Source of the DNA: Ophiocordyceps camponoti-saundersi (nom. inval.)
Taxonomy: Eukaryota; Ascomycota; Sordariomycetes; Hypocreales; Ophiocordycipitaceae
Reading direction: 5' to 3'
DNA length: 53,059 bases
Assembly (NCBI GenBank): GCA_003339415.1
Contig: PDHQ01000065.1
Location: 62,094-115,152, forward strand
Position numbers and translations under genes: made by a program. Positions 33,414 through 44,884 of this stretch are shown in pieces. The notes beneath the pieces were generated by a model. The model did not search any database. It was not told the DNA's origin and saw only the letters and a program-made list of their open reading frames with translations. Position 1 is the stretch's first letter. Each line of letters starts with the position of its first letter.

Positions 33414-34688
33414 TTAACTACTCGATTCCGTGCGTACGCGTTTTATTATTATATCGGAGGTATATAAGGATACGGTAGCGTATTCGGTGCGTTTACTTAG
33501 TAAATCGGTCCGCGCGCGTTTCGTAGGAGTATCTTTAGCGGTTATCTAGGGCTACTTATATTCGATTTATATCGCTACGCGGGATAGTCTATCGGCAGTA
33601 TCCGGCTTATTAGGTATCGTGCGGTAAAAGATAGCGGATAAAACGTAATACTCGAATTCGATATCGGCTATCTAGCGTTAGTCGTTATAGCTTATACGCT
33701 ATAAGTTAATATATCGCGTAAATACTATATCTAGGCGCTCTATAATAGATAGTTTAGCTATATCGGCGATACGGGCCTAAGCTAGTAAGCTTAATAGATA
33801 GTTAACGGGCTAGATATCGGTAAAGATATTTATTTATAGTTTCTATAATATAAGGATAGTATCTTTCTATACTACTATAGCCTGCGGAAAGATACTATAA
33901 GCGAGTAGGAATTAGATTTAGTTTAGGTTTATTACGTATTTAGCTTTAACCTAATAGCGATAATTACCGAGGCCGGTATTCGACTTCGTTACTATATTAT
34001 CCCTAATAAGGTCGAGCTAGCGCTAGCGTTCCGCTTATAGGAGTCGTTTATAGATTTCTCTAAACTTATTTCGTAATACGTCGTGCTAGTACCTTATCCG
34101 TATATTATCTATAGTATTTACTATAGTTAGGTTTAGGTAAGTGCTTATATTAATACGTCCGTGTAACTACCGGTTATAAATACGTTACGTATAGTAGATA
34201 GCGTGTTTAGGGTTATTTTATAAGTTCTATACTCCGTCGATATTAACGGTTAAAGGGCCGTTAGCTAGTAAGATATATCCGCGTACGTTTACCACGTCTG
34301 CGATAGCTTATATCGCGATAGTTTAGGATAAAATAACGGTATTCGTAATATCGTTAATAGTAATAGGTTATACGTATTAAGCTACTATATATATCGGAGG
34401 GCCGCTATAGATATCTTTATTATCCTCCTCGGCCTGCTAGTTAATTAGGGTCTAGTTATTTAGTAGCCGCTCTGCGGTTATCGTAGTAGTTATACCGGTA
34501 GCGACGCTTATACTATCCGCTACGGTATCGGCTACCGTATTCTCCTCGTCTATTATATTCGTAGTTACGTTATTAGTACTTATTAACTTAGGTTTAACGG
34601 CGTCGTATTCTGCGGTTATTATCGTTACCTATAGAGGCTCGTCTCTAAGCTCGGTATTCGCTATACGAGCGAAGAATAAGCTAAGCAT
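33414..34688 (-). pseudogene. Unassigned third ORF of the retroelement
   Basis: Downstream of pol on the coding strand, a frame of 424 codons starts at an ATG (MLSLFFARIANTELRDEP) and ends at a TAA by the LTR. Every internal stop I saw is TAA or TAG, as expected when CAA and CAG are hit by RIP; I found no TGA. The reading looks like protein: a Thr/Ala/Asp-rich N-terminal part, a charged helical stretch (HDVLRNKFREIYKRLL), a middle part (IIERLDIVFTRYINL) and a basic C-terminal part (PTKRARTDLLSKRTEY) that could be a nuclear signal. I recognise no family. It lies in the same phase as gag-pol, so readthrough from pol cannot be excluded, but the 240 bp between the likely pol end and this ATG read poorly. 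Confidence 0.6.
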
Positions 34689-34925
34689 AAGATTTAAGTA
34701 TAAGAGAAGCTAATCGTAGGCGGGAGAGTTATAGGGATTATTAAGGCGGTTAGGGAACTCTATAGACGATAGGGGGGGGAGGCTTAGAGATACGAGGGTA
34801 TAGTAAGTATAAAAAAATATAAAAGGAAGGAAAAGAGATCTAGAATAATAGCTATTAAGAGCCTAAGATAGCGATATAGTAATACTGCTAGTTAGTAGTA
34901 GTTATATATCGTACTTCGCACGATA

Positions 34926-37900
34926 CTAATCGTATAAAGTAGTTATAGTAGTTAGGCTAAGTTTAGCGACGGGGATCTATACGTTATATTCGTAGCCGAG
35001 GCCGACGAATTATACTAAGTATTCGGTCTTATCGTATCGTAAACGTTAACCGATAATTCGTTTTAGTATCTTCTTAGTAATATCGGTTAGTAGTATAATT
35101 TTAGATCTTATAAAGGGGTCTAATAAAGCCGGTTCTAGCTATTCTATATTTACGATAGGGTGAATTTTCTAATACTATAGAATAGCTAGTCTATACGCTG
35201 CGCGGCCTACGCGCTCTATAACCTCGAATAGACCGCAATATTAAGCATCGATCTTTATAGGGATCGTAGATAGAAGTTAGTATCCGTAGTGCAGACGAAG
35301 ATATACCTTATCGCCTATTTTAAATAAGATATACTAATAGTAGCAGTTATAATATCTCTTCGCTATTATTCTAGCTAGGGCGATAGCGTCTCTAGCTTCT
35401 ATACGCGTAGATAGTAGGTCTTTCTATCGTAGTATTAATAGCGTTAGTGCGGCTATAAGGCCCGTAAGCGTGAACCCTTTTATAGTAACGTTTAGCGCTT
35501 ATCCTATAGATACTAATACGGTATTATTTAGTTCGAATTAAATATATAGGACCGCTATTAGCTATTTTGCTAGGTTATATAGGGAGTCGATCGATACTCG
35601 TAATACGGACTCGATAATATAGACGAATCTCTCTATCTAACCGTCGGTTTACGGGTAGTACGCGGTCGAGTAAGATAGTTAAGTCTAGTATTATCGCTAT
35701 ATCGCACGCTATATTACCGATAAGAACTTAGGATCCCTATTTATAATAATATTTCGTAATAGTCCCTAATTACCGTTTAAGAGACGCCTAGTTAGGGCGA
35801 TACCGTTTTAAGTAGCGGAATCTATCTTTCGGTATAGTTCGATAATAATCTCTTTAGATAATTAATTTACTACGATTATAGCTAAGTCGTAGCCGTTATT
35901 AGATATAGGTAAGCCTAATAAGAAGTCGAGGCTAATAGTTTCGTACGGGTTTGCCGGTGCCTAGATTAGTTAGAGTAACCTATATAGTCGATACCGTCGT
36001 ATACGATATACTTCGTATATCGGGCACGTTTAAAGGTACTATCGTAGTAGGCGACGACTATAGCGGATAAAGAAAGGCTAGAGTTAGTTTATAAAGCGGT
36101 CGTATCCTATATAGTTATCGTTATAGATTATAGAAAAGATATATTATATATATAATACTAGGATATATAGTTAGGGTGCGGCGTTAGAGGTTTAGTACTA
36201 AAGTATACTATCTATCTCGGTATAGAATAGTAAGGCGGCCCTATCTGCTGGCTATAGGGTATCGTTACCGGCAATCGTCTCTAGGATACCTTTATATACT
36301 AAGTCGTTCTAATATCCTTCTAGGAATTACTGCTTAAGGTTATTAGATATAGTAATCGTATATATTAAGGATTAGCCGGTCTTATAGAATATAGTAGCTA
36401 GTAGTATAGGTCCTAGTATCGTTATCGCCTAGTATATATCGCCTTACGGGGTTATAATTTAGATCTAATTATCGGGCTTATCGTCGGGGAGGAGATCTAG
36501 TTACCCGGGCGTAGTAGTTAACGGCGGTAGGTATTCGGCTAGGAGCTAACTTAGTGCGTCTAGGATAATATACGTGCGACCGCTTTTATAAATCGGTCTT
36601 ATATCGAAGTAACTAACGTATTCTATACCCCTTAGGAGCTTACGGTTTATAGCTAACCTAGCTATAGTATTAGCGATATCTATTTATCGGTATATAGATA
36701 TAATAGATATATAATTTATAAAATAAATCGTCGGTAGGCACTCTATTACGTTAATCTACGTGCGGTATTTAGAGAGTATCTATATATATCCCGCTATTTC
36801 TAGCTCCGTAGACTAATACTTCTTCTCGGCCGGCACGAGGTATCGTAATAAGAACGCTACCGGCTATATCGACTTAACGAGTAGGTATTTAGTAATTAAT
36901 CCGTCTATCTTTAGAGAGTTAATTATAGCGTCGTTAACGTAGTAGACTATAACGCCGATACCGTTATAAGATATATTAAAGTTTATAAAGAGAATGCGCT
37001 TCGTGGCGAAGAATATTAGTACCGTATGATTTATTAGTGCTATCTTTATCTTATTAAATACGCGGAGCTCGGCCGTAGATAGGATAGCGATATTAATAGT
37101 CGCGGTCCTTATTTTCTTCGTGCCGCCTTTCGTAGTATAGTCTTTAGCTTACTTAATAGCGCGGTAGTAACGCTAGAGCTTAGTTTTCCGTTATTATAGC
37201 AGTTCTATAATTATAGCGTATCGTGGCACGTAGTGTCTTAAGCTGCCTATAAAGCTAAGAAAGTACTCTAGATCCTTTATCGACTTAAGGAAGAGGAGTT
37301 TGCGTATAGCGTCGAGTTTCTCTTCTAGCGTATATAGTCCGTAACTATCGCATATCTAACCGAGCACTATAACGGTATCGTATCCTACGAACGACTTACT
37401 AAGTCCGATACTAATATTCAAGTTACGAAGGCGCTAGAAGATAAGTTTAAGGTCTTATAGATATTAATCGATACCGATAGATAGGATAACGATATCGTCG
37501 TAGTAAGCGTCCGTAGCGGTATAACGTAGGATATAGTTAACCTATCGTTATACGTATATATTATAGCTACGATAGCCTATAATAGGTATATTAAATATAT
37601 ACTATCTATCGGTTATAGTAATAGTAAAGCCTTATCTTAAATCCGGGTATATTCTCTACTAGTAATAGAAACTTATCGCGTCTATTATAGTAATATAGGT
37701 AGCGTGCGCTAGTTTAGCTCGTATCTTATCTTAGTTACGTATTAGATATTAGTCTTATAGGCATATCCTATTAAAAGGTTAAGCGTTAATAACTATACGT
37801 CCCTTAGGAGGTATCCCTTACTAAACTACGAATACGGGCAGGGCGAAGGGCACTTGATCCCGTATGCGAAAGACCTTGCCCGCGGCTTCTAGCTTACCGA

Positions 37901-40900
37901 GGGTAGTACGTACGATTTCTTATTCCGTAAGTCCGAGAGGATATACCTTATATTTCTTCGGAATAAGTATATACTAGTCTAGGATAAGCTATACTCGTAG
38001 TATCTTATCTTCGTTACACGCGGCGAATCCCTTATCGCGAAAAACGTCTATATACTACGTAACGAGTTAAGATAGGCGTTCGGTATCGTCCGTACCTAGC
38101 CTTATACGGATAGAGACTCCCGTAGTATAAGTTAGGACTTTATCGTCTTTAGGAGGTATAAATAGGTATTATTCTAGCCTTTCTAGGTCCTTAGCGGCGA
38201 GGTCGGCTACCGTTAGTACGTTCTCCGGTAAGATCTCGTATCTATATATAGCTATATCTAGGCGATATAGGTAGCTAATAAGCTAGTGCTTCGCGAGTAT
38301 AATATATCTAGTAGTTATATTTATTATAATAGCTTATTTAGTATCGCTATTAGCGAGCAGGGTATAGCTTCTAAGGCTAGGTATAGCAATAAGCTCGAAG
38401 ATATACTTATAAGGTGGTAATATATAATAAGTTATTTGCACTTCGTGCGTAGAACCCGGGGCGATCGATATTTCTTATTCTATAGTAACGTAGAAGATAT
38501 ACGGCTAGGCTAGGCCCGGCTACTATAATATTATACGAACCTGCACGCCGTAATACTAGAAGATAGTATATCCCTATAAGTTAATAATATTAATGCCTTA
38601 TAGCCTGAGGATATCTATTCTAATTAGTATATTAGCGCGAAGGTTATCTACGAGTATAATTTTCGCGGTGAAGTAGGTAACTACGTCGATACCGGATATA
38701 TCTTACCTAACGAAGTTTATAGGTAATATTACGTATTCCCTCGTGCTATATATATCTAATCTAATACCGCGTACGGTATATAGTTATATCTAGAAGTAAA
38801 TAGTTAGCTTAGGATAGAATATCGTAATCTATAAGCGGTCTGCTATCGTAATATCGTAACCTATATTAGCGTAGACGTCTAATATCGTATATAGCTAAGA
38901 TAGGTCTAGGCAGATCTAGAGCTTAAGGTAGGTCTACTGCCTCGGTCCTATAGGGGGTATAGTATTAGATTCGCAGATACGAAGTCTATTAGTCGCTAAA
39001 GCAGATAACTAGGGTATTTTCTAACCTTATTCTATTATAGTAGCGAAGAATACTTATAATCCGTCGTTCGTCGTATATAATACCCGCAGGTAGCGGAAGA
39101 GCTTATTACGACTAAATATGACGAAGTTATATATACGATATACGTAAGTATATTAGGGTTTAGTAGCAATATAATAGGCATCGCCGGTATTATTAGGTTC
39201 GGGCAGGGTATCCGTTTAGTCCTATAGCTCCCCGGTCTATAAGTTATAGGGGAAGCTAGATATCTCTATATAATACGCTTATTCGTTATAGTCGTATATA
39301 TTAGGGGCGCTATAAGCGTCCTAGTAGCCGTTATAGTTTTCGGGCTATTCGTGCTAGTTAGGCCACTTATTTATCTCTTCGTGCTAGTTCGAGGCGTTAG
39401 GCGTATCTTCTATAGACCCCCTATATTATACTATTCGTTATTATGCGCCGGCTAGCGGTGGTGCCGTGCCGGCACGAGGTGCTTATCCTACTAGTGCCGG
39501 TAGGGGTACCTCTCGGAATAGGTTACGGCCGCTTTAGTACGGCGTTTAGTTAGGTAGGAGCTAATAATTAGGGCTATTATAAAAACAAGGTTAGTTTTAG
39601 TAGTTACCTCGGCCGTAGCTATTACTATAGCTATTACCTTTACTATAAAGCGGGCGGTAACTATTACCTCTACTATAGTCTACTCCGCGGTATAGATTAG
39701 GCTTACGGCCGCGACTATACGGTAAGTTATAGCCGTGCCCTTATAGGTTATAGCTATACCCTCGGTTTATATCGTAGAAGCCCCGGCCCCCGTAACCGCG
39801 TTTATCCTAACCTTTACTAGGTAATAGCCCTCGTTAGTCCGGTCTAAAGGGTCTAAGAGTAAGCCGGAATTAGGGTAGGGCGTTATATAGGCCTTAGCCT
39901 TATCGTAGTGCCGGTAAGATATTCGGCGTGCCGCGGTATTTCTCTAATACCTATCGTCGGATAGCTAAGTCCTTAACTTAAATAGACTAGAAGAAGTTAT
40001 CGATAGTTATATATTCGCTAAGTTCGTCTATTACTCCTTAAAGTACTCCGTCGAATACCTAGTACGCCGCGCGCAGCTAGCCCTAAGTATCGTGATTATA
40101 AGTCCTAGTATCGCGGATAATTTATTAAATAAATACGTAGATATCTTAGCTACGATAAATATTAATAAGCCTAAAGCGTGCTCGTCTAAGTTATATTATA
40201 GCTTCGCCGTAATAGGGCTTAAAGCGGTTATATAACTCGGTAACGATATCCTTAATAATGCTCTACTTTAGCGCTTATCGTATCTCTTCGGATAAGATCT
40301 AGGTATACTAGATAAAGGCCGATCCCTATAGATATTAGGTCTATACTTTACGTACCGGGATCTCGCTATAGGTCCTCGTAAGGTGCTAGAGCTTATCGCT
40401 AAATATAAATACGTACGTATAAGTAATCGACTTACCGTCTAATAATATATTAGTGCTAGTAGTATCTCTCTTATCTAAGTTAAAAAAGCCGATATCCGTT
40501 AAGCGTAAAGTAGTTATAACGCTTCCGGCCGGTATGCTCGGGGTCGATCGTAAGTTATTACGAATATTATAAATAGCCTCTATTATTAGGGATACTATAT
40601 TTTAGTTATTTTCCCTAAATACGTAGGTAATTATCTATATAGTAAGATTAGCTATAAGTAATATCTTTAGGGTATTCGATAGGTCCGGTGCAGGCGTGGC
40701 ACCCGGGGTAAGTCCGGAGCCTCCGGCGTGGCCTCCGGGTAGGCCGGTAGATATCTTAACCTACTTTGCTTTCTACGTGCGTTTAAGGAATAGTAATAGC
40801 GTACGCTAAAGTTTAGTATTAATACGAAGTTACTCTACGGCGTCTGCGAAATATAATACGGGTAACTTAGGGCGTAGTAGGTCGGGTCCTTCCGATAGCT

Positions 40901-41291
40901 ATAAATAGAATAAGGAGGAGGTAGATAACGGTAAGCGAGCTTAAGTAGGGTCCGTAGCCTCGGTTATATTTCGGAGTATATTATTAGTAATCGTGCCTAA
41001 TATCCGTAGGCGTCGGGCTAGTATATCGTAGGGAAAGACGTTATAGAGTAGGTGCCGGGCTTATTTTTTCTAGGACGTGACTACCTATCTTAATACTACG
41101 GGGGAGGTCGCCTACTTAACTAGCTAGTAGTCGGGGTCTAGTCTAAGGAATATAGCGGAGATACGTATAATATCCGTTCGATCCTCTTCGTCGATAGTAT
41201 CGTAGAGTATAATACCGTATTATAATAAGCTACTAAGTAATAGTTATAGTTAATAAGCTCGTAATTATAGCGTATCTAGTAGTGGTAGCAT
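34926..41291 (-). pseudogene. gag-pol of the Ty3/gypsy element, RIP-degraded
   Basis: One minus-strand frame begins at an ATG (41291) and can be followed to about 34926, broken almost only by TAA and TAG. Gag-like helical sequence covers about 41291-39950 (for example VTELYNRFKPYYGEAII). A protease-like stretch lies near 38500-38800 (IILVDNLRANILIRIDIL). RT covers about 37300-37900, with PFALPVFVV, YYDDIVILS and then SFVGYDTVIVLG. The connection follows (TLEEKLDAIRKLLFLKSIKD and YFLSFIGSLRHYVPRYA). The integrase zinc finger lies near 35990-36107 (GYDRFIN, RRLLR, TCPIY) and the integrase core near 35800-35960 (TISLDFLLGLPISNNGYDLA). A chromodomain-like end lies near 34960-35100. No frameshift separates gag from pol. 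The exact stop is uncertain, since real and RIP-made stops look alike. Confidence 0.88.
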
Positions 41292-41439
41292 AGGGCCACT
41301 AATAGCCTAGCCACTAGTGCCTTACGTGCCTTAATAGCTAGTATACGATAAGTATAGTCGTATTTAGCAGGAAGAGATAGGTAGAAATAAAGGAATAGGG
41401 GCTCCCCCGGGGCGAACGATAAGTAGAATTGCTACTAAC

Positions 41440-41571
41440 TATATAGTAGCACGATAAGCGTGGAACGTGATAATCTTATATTATATAGAGAGAGCCCTAT
41501 ATAGCTCGAGCTAAGCTAATATATATGTAGATAGGCGTGTCACGTGCACACGCACGTGGCCTACGGCCACA
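41440..41571 (-). repeat. LTR, right copy (5' LTR of the element)
   Basis: 132 bp, direct repeat of 32856-32987. It keeps GGCCACA at its plus-strand right end where the other copy has GGCTATA, so this copy is less mutated there. Elsewhere it has A where the left copy has G (TAGTAGCAC, GATAAGCG), so both copies were hit independently. Confidence 0.93.
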
Positions 41572-41576
41572 TATGT
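41572..41576. repeat. Target-site duplication, right copy (TATGT)
   Basis: TATGT directly after the right LTR, identical to 32851-32855. Confidence 0.85.
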
Positions 41577-42557
41577 ACAGATTCGATAAGATTAGATTAA
41601 CGATACTAGGCATGCTAGGTGTAGCCTGTAGGGGAAGGGGAAAGAAAGGGCCGTGACTGTCTGCAACAATAACAACAAGTCAATGGCGACTCCTATATAG
41701 GTACCTAGGTAGGTATTATCCGCAGTGCCTGCCTGCCTACCTACCTCTTAGCTGCTGCCTCTATCCAGGGGTAGGTGAAGAAAAAGAAGAAGAAGAGGTT
41801 TATTATCAGTAACAGACGAAAAAAAAAAGAAAGGACTCTTCTCTCTCTCTTCTCCCTTCTCTCTCTCTTCTCCCTTCTCTCTCTCTTTCGGATCCGAAGC
41901 CCGAAGGGAAAAAAAAAGAAGCTAAAAAAAAATCTGCGGCGATGGCGTCAAACGATGGTGGCTTTTCTTTTTTTTTTCTTCCCCTTCCTCCCCTTTCTGA
42001 TAATGCATCTATGATGTAATCGTTCACGCACGAGTCGCGATAAATTCCCCGAGATGAGAGACGGAGAGAAAGAAGATGGGGGGAGTTGAAAAGAAAGCTG
42101 GAGTCGTATTTTGCCGAGACGGAGATGGGGGAGATGAAACACGCCTCCCTTTTCTTTTTTGATGGATGGATGGATGGATAGATGGTTTTGGATGGTTTTG
42201 GCCAAGGATTTGGGAGGGTGTGACTCCGTTACCTTACCTACCTACAACCTAGCAGTCTGTGATGAAGTCGGTCGAAGAGGATATGCATATATGATATGGG
42301 ATACCTACCTACCTACCTACCTAGGTATGTAAAGGTAGGCAGGAATAGAGATGGATTACAGATATTTAAACAACAAGGTCTGACTGATCCCATCACATTT
42401 CTTCCTCCCTTCTCTTCTCTTCTCTTCTCTTCTCTTCTCTTCTCTTCTCCCCTTTTTCCTTTTCTTTCGTTTGTTCTTTCTTCTGTTAATATTCTTCTTC
42501 TTCTTCTTCTTCATCGAATGAGAAAAAGAATACTACCAAAGAAATAATACATAAACC
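41577..42557. other. Intergenic, retroelement to GPI-type gene
   Basis: No gene. Normal base composition returns directly after the target-site duplication. Repeats include GTACCTAGGTAGG and CCTGCCTACCTACC (41700-41750), CTCTCTTCTCCC units (41838-41887), GATG units (about 42161-42178), CCTA repeats with CCTAGG (42301-42325) and TTCTC repeats (42410-42450). The last 150 bp are the leader of the gene at 42558. Confidence 0.6.
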
Positions 42558-43508
42558 ATGTTTCCCTCCTCATCCTACCCCTTCTTCTCTTCCCTCCTCC
42601 TCCTACTCCTCCTCTTAAACGATGGTAGGGCGAGCGCCCAAACAACAACAACCCCATCATCACCTCTCGTCGGCGGAGGAGTCGGAGCCGGAGCCGGAGC
42701 CGGAACCGGTGCCGGAACCGGAGCTGCAGCCGGAGGAGCCATCAACGTCTTCTTCCCTGCCCCCGTCGGCCCCATGATCGGAGCGCCCGTCGCAGGCGCC
42801 ACGGCCGGTAGGACCAGGCTCCAGGTTCGCTGTGCGGACGCGACGTCTTGTAACCAGCAGTTTAACAATGCCATCGTGGACTTTGATGGAAGAACCTGGT
42901 CTTCTAGGGGTGGTCCAGTGAGGTTCGTTCCTCTCCCTTCTCCTCCTCCTTGTCCTATTCCCCTTTCCCCCCTTTACTTACACTTATACAGCTATGACTG
43001 TCAACTCTCCACCACCCAAGCCGCACCAACCCAATGCAGACTCGGCACAACGGGCACCCTATCAACCGTCCCAACCCGCGTCTTCCCAGTCCAGATCTCC
43101 GGTGCAGCTGCCGGCGGCGGCGCAGGGGGCATCATCGCCCCAGGTCTTGGAGGGACGGGGAGAGGCGGCGGGGGTGTAGGAGGCGTCGCCCCTGGCCTGA
43201 CGACACCAGCACGGCCCGGCGTGGGAGGAGGAGGAGGAGGAGGAGGAGGAGGCGCGACTCCCGTCGGCGGCGTGAACCCTCCTCAAGCTGTGAACCCGAC
43301 TCCGCCCCTCGCTGGCGGCGGTGGCGGCGGTGGCGGTGGTGCCGGAGCCGGATCAGGCGCAGGATCTGGAGGTGATGATCTGGATGACCTCTTCGGCAAT
43401 ACCAGCCGTCGTGGCGCTGCTTCTTCTTCCCGTCCTCCTCCGTCCGTCCGTCTTCTTCTCGCCGCAGTCGGCCTCATCATGCTGGCCGTGTACGAACTCG
43501 GCAGTTGA
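42558..43508 (+). CDS. Gly-rich secreted protein, likely GPI-anchored
   Basis: The coding sequence is join(42558..42922, 42992..43508), 293 residues. A signal peptide ([20 protein letters not shown], cut near ASAQ) leads to a Gly/Ala/Thr repeat (GAGAGAGTGAGTG). A short conserved-looking domain has four Cys (VRCADATSCNQQFNNAIVDF, YDCQLSTTQ, TQCRLGTTG), with LSTVPTRVFPVQISG after it. A long Gly/Pro-rich region follows, then a Ser/Pro spacer and a hydrophobic tail (VRLLLAAVGLIMLAVYELGS) of GPI-anchor type. It is probably a cell-surface or wall protein. The 69-bp intron (donor GTTCGT, acceptor TACAG) is a multiple of three without a stop, so unspliced mRNA would also code; its Pro/Leu reading interrupts the Cys domain, which favours splicing. 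Confidence 0.8.
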   Translation: MFPSSSYPFFSSLLLLLLLLNDGRASAQTTTTPSSPLVGGGVGAGAGAGTGAGTGAAAGGAINVFFPAPVGPMIGAPVAGATAGRTRLQVRCADATSCNQQFNNAIVDFDGRTWSSRGGPVRFVPLPSPPPCPIPLSPLYLHLYSYDCQLSTTQAAPTQCRLGTTGTLSTVPTRVFPVQISGAAAGGGAGGIIAPGLGGTGRGGGGVGGVAPGLTTPARPGVGGGGGGGGGGATPVGGVNPPQAVNPTPPLAGGGGGGGGGAGAGSGAGSGGDDLDDLFGNTSRRGAASSSRPPPSVRLLLAAVGLIMLAVYELGS

Positions 43509-44884
43509 AAAAAAGGGGAGAGAGACTGGCAACAAGAACAACCGCTTCAACTTCAGACCAACTCACTCACTCTCTCTCTCTCACACACGCTCTCTCCATC
43601 TCACGCGCGTGCACAAGCAAGAGTGAATGCTCACCGTCTGCACACTCAGCTCAACACCAAAAAAAAAAAAACTCACCATCCAATCCGCATCCTCACATCC
43701 AGAGATGCGCGGAGGATGAACAAGCGCACTACCGACAGATGCAGGTCCCTTCATAAACCCCAACAGTGCGACAAAACTACGACTGTAATGGTCTAGAACG
43801 AAGCCCTTTAACGCCCTCGGCAATATTTCGGCTCGCCCGTTCCGTTAAGATCCCTCCCGCCTGGCGCCCAGTTCGAACGCTGCGGTGGCTGAAAATCTTA
43901 CCAAGCTCGCGTTGGAAGCACGTGAATCTGTCTTGGCGGCCTTAAGTTACGGGGGTTAATCTTCAGGGAGGCCTCACTCTGCAGAGGAACTCCACCCGTC
44001 ACGTGGCGAACTGGATTACGACCGCGGGAGGATGCGGGTATCTGGGCTGAGGCAGAAGGGAAGCAACGTTCATCTTTTTGTCATGTGAGAAAACGTTCGT
44101 CTATCTTTTTTTTTTCTTGGATCGTGAGATTCGTTTGTCTAATCTTTCTTTGTGTTTCCTCGTGATACAGAGAAGTATTCATGACTACCTACCTACCTAC
44201 CTACCTAGATAGACTACCTGCGCAAGAGAGAGGAAAGAAAAGGATACGAGACAGATTGCCAGATGAAAGGGGGCAAAGTATCTCTCTCTCTGACACAGAC
44301 AGTCACAAACACACAAAGAACAACAGGACAAGATGAATTCGATAGATATCAGCTCAACTCAAAGAAATCACGTCGTATATTCATGCCCAAATAGGTGTAC
44401 CTACCTACCCAACAATCGACTCATCAACCACGAAGAAGAAACACACCTCCAAATCATCCCCGAATCTCCCATCACTCAAAGGATCCAAGAGAAAGACAAA
44501 GAAAGGTAGAAAAAAAAATAAAAAAACAACATCGTCCCTTTTTGCGCCGTGAGGCGCTGCCACAGTTGTGTACATACATGGTATCGTGCCTCGCAGCAAG
44601 CCCAAAAAAAACTTATTTCTCCGCCTCCCCTGCGTTATCGACTGCCTCTGTCTTGACGGTGTTGAGAAAAATAGAGAAAAGGGAATGACGAAGATGACAT
44701 CTTTTGTGCGTAGGTAAGTAGAAGAATGGGGGGTGGGTGGTGAGACCGTGAGAACGAAGATGGTACCTTTCGCTCATCCCCGATGGGACGAAGAAGTAAA
44801 GGAGGAGAACAAGAAGAAAATAGAACAGACCTAAAGAAAGAGAGAAGAAAGAAGCGAGAAGAAGGGGGGAAAAAACAACAACGA
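43509..44884. other. Convergent intergenic region
   Basis: This region lies between the 3' ends of the GPI-type gene and the WD40 gene. It contains an A run (about 43660-43671), CACGTG near 43919 and 43999, CCTA repeats (44187-44212) and AG-rich blocks. A B-box-like GTTCGAAC at 43871 is not part of a tRNA cloverleaf. No gene is supported. Confidence 0.55.

Larger units (their letters stand above)
32856..41571 (-). mobile_element. RIP-inactivated Ty3/gypsy chromovirus-like element
   Basis: An 8716-bp element with two 132-bp LTRs in direct orientation, a TATGT duplication on both sides, and gag-pol on the minus strand. Reading the minus strand gives YYDDIVILS (reverse transcriptase active site), an integrase zinc-binding and core region, and a chromodomain-like end. 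The order protease, RT, RNase H, integrase is that of Ty3/gypsy. CpA and TpG are nearly absent and TpA is in large excess; the two LTRs differ by about nine sites that are all transitions. Together these point to RIP. The element has no intact frame over 60 codons. A purine-rich stretch (complement of about 32988-32997) next to the left LTR fits a polypurine tract. The primer binding site was not identified. Confidence 0.95.

Noticed and set aside
33891..34200. Plus-strand protein-like reading inside the retroelement
   Set aside because: Also free of TGA, but TGA is depleted throughout; the minus-strand frame is longer, starts with ATG and has better composition.
43860..43890. B-box-like GTTCGAAC, possible tRNA gene
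   Set aside because: No A box and no cloverleaf could be folded by eye; similar hits near 592, 9443 and 50506 also fail.
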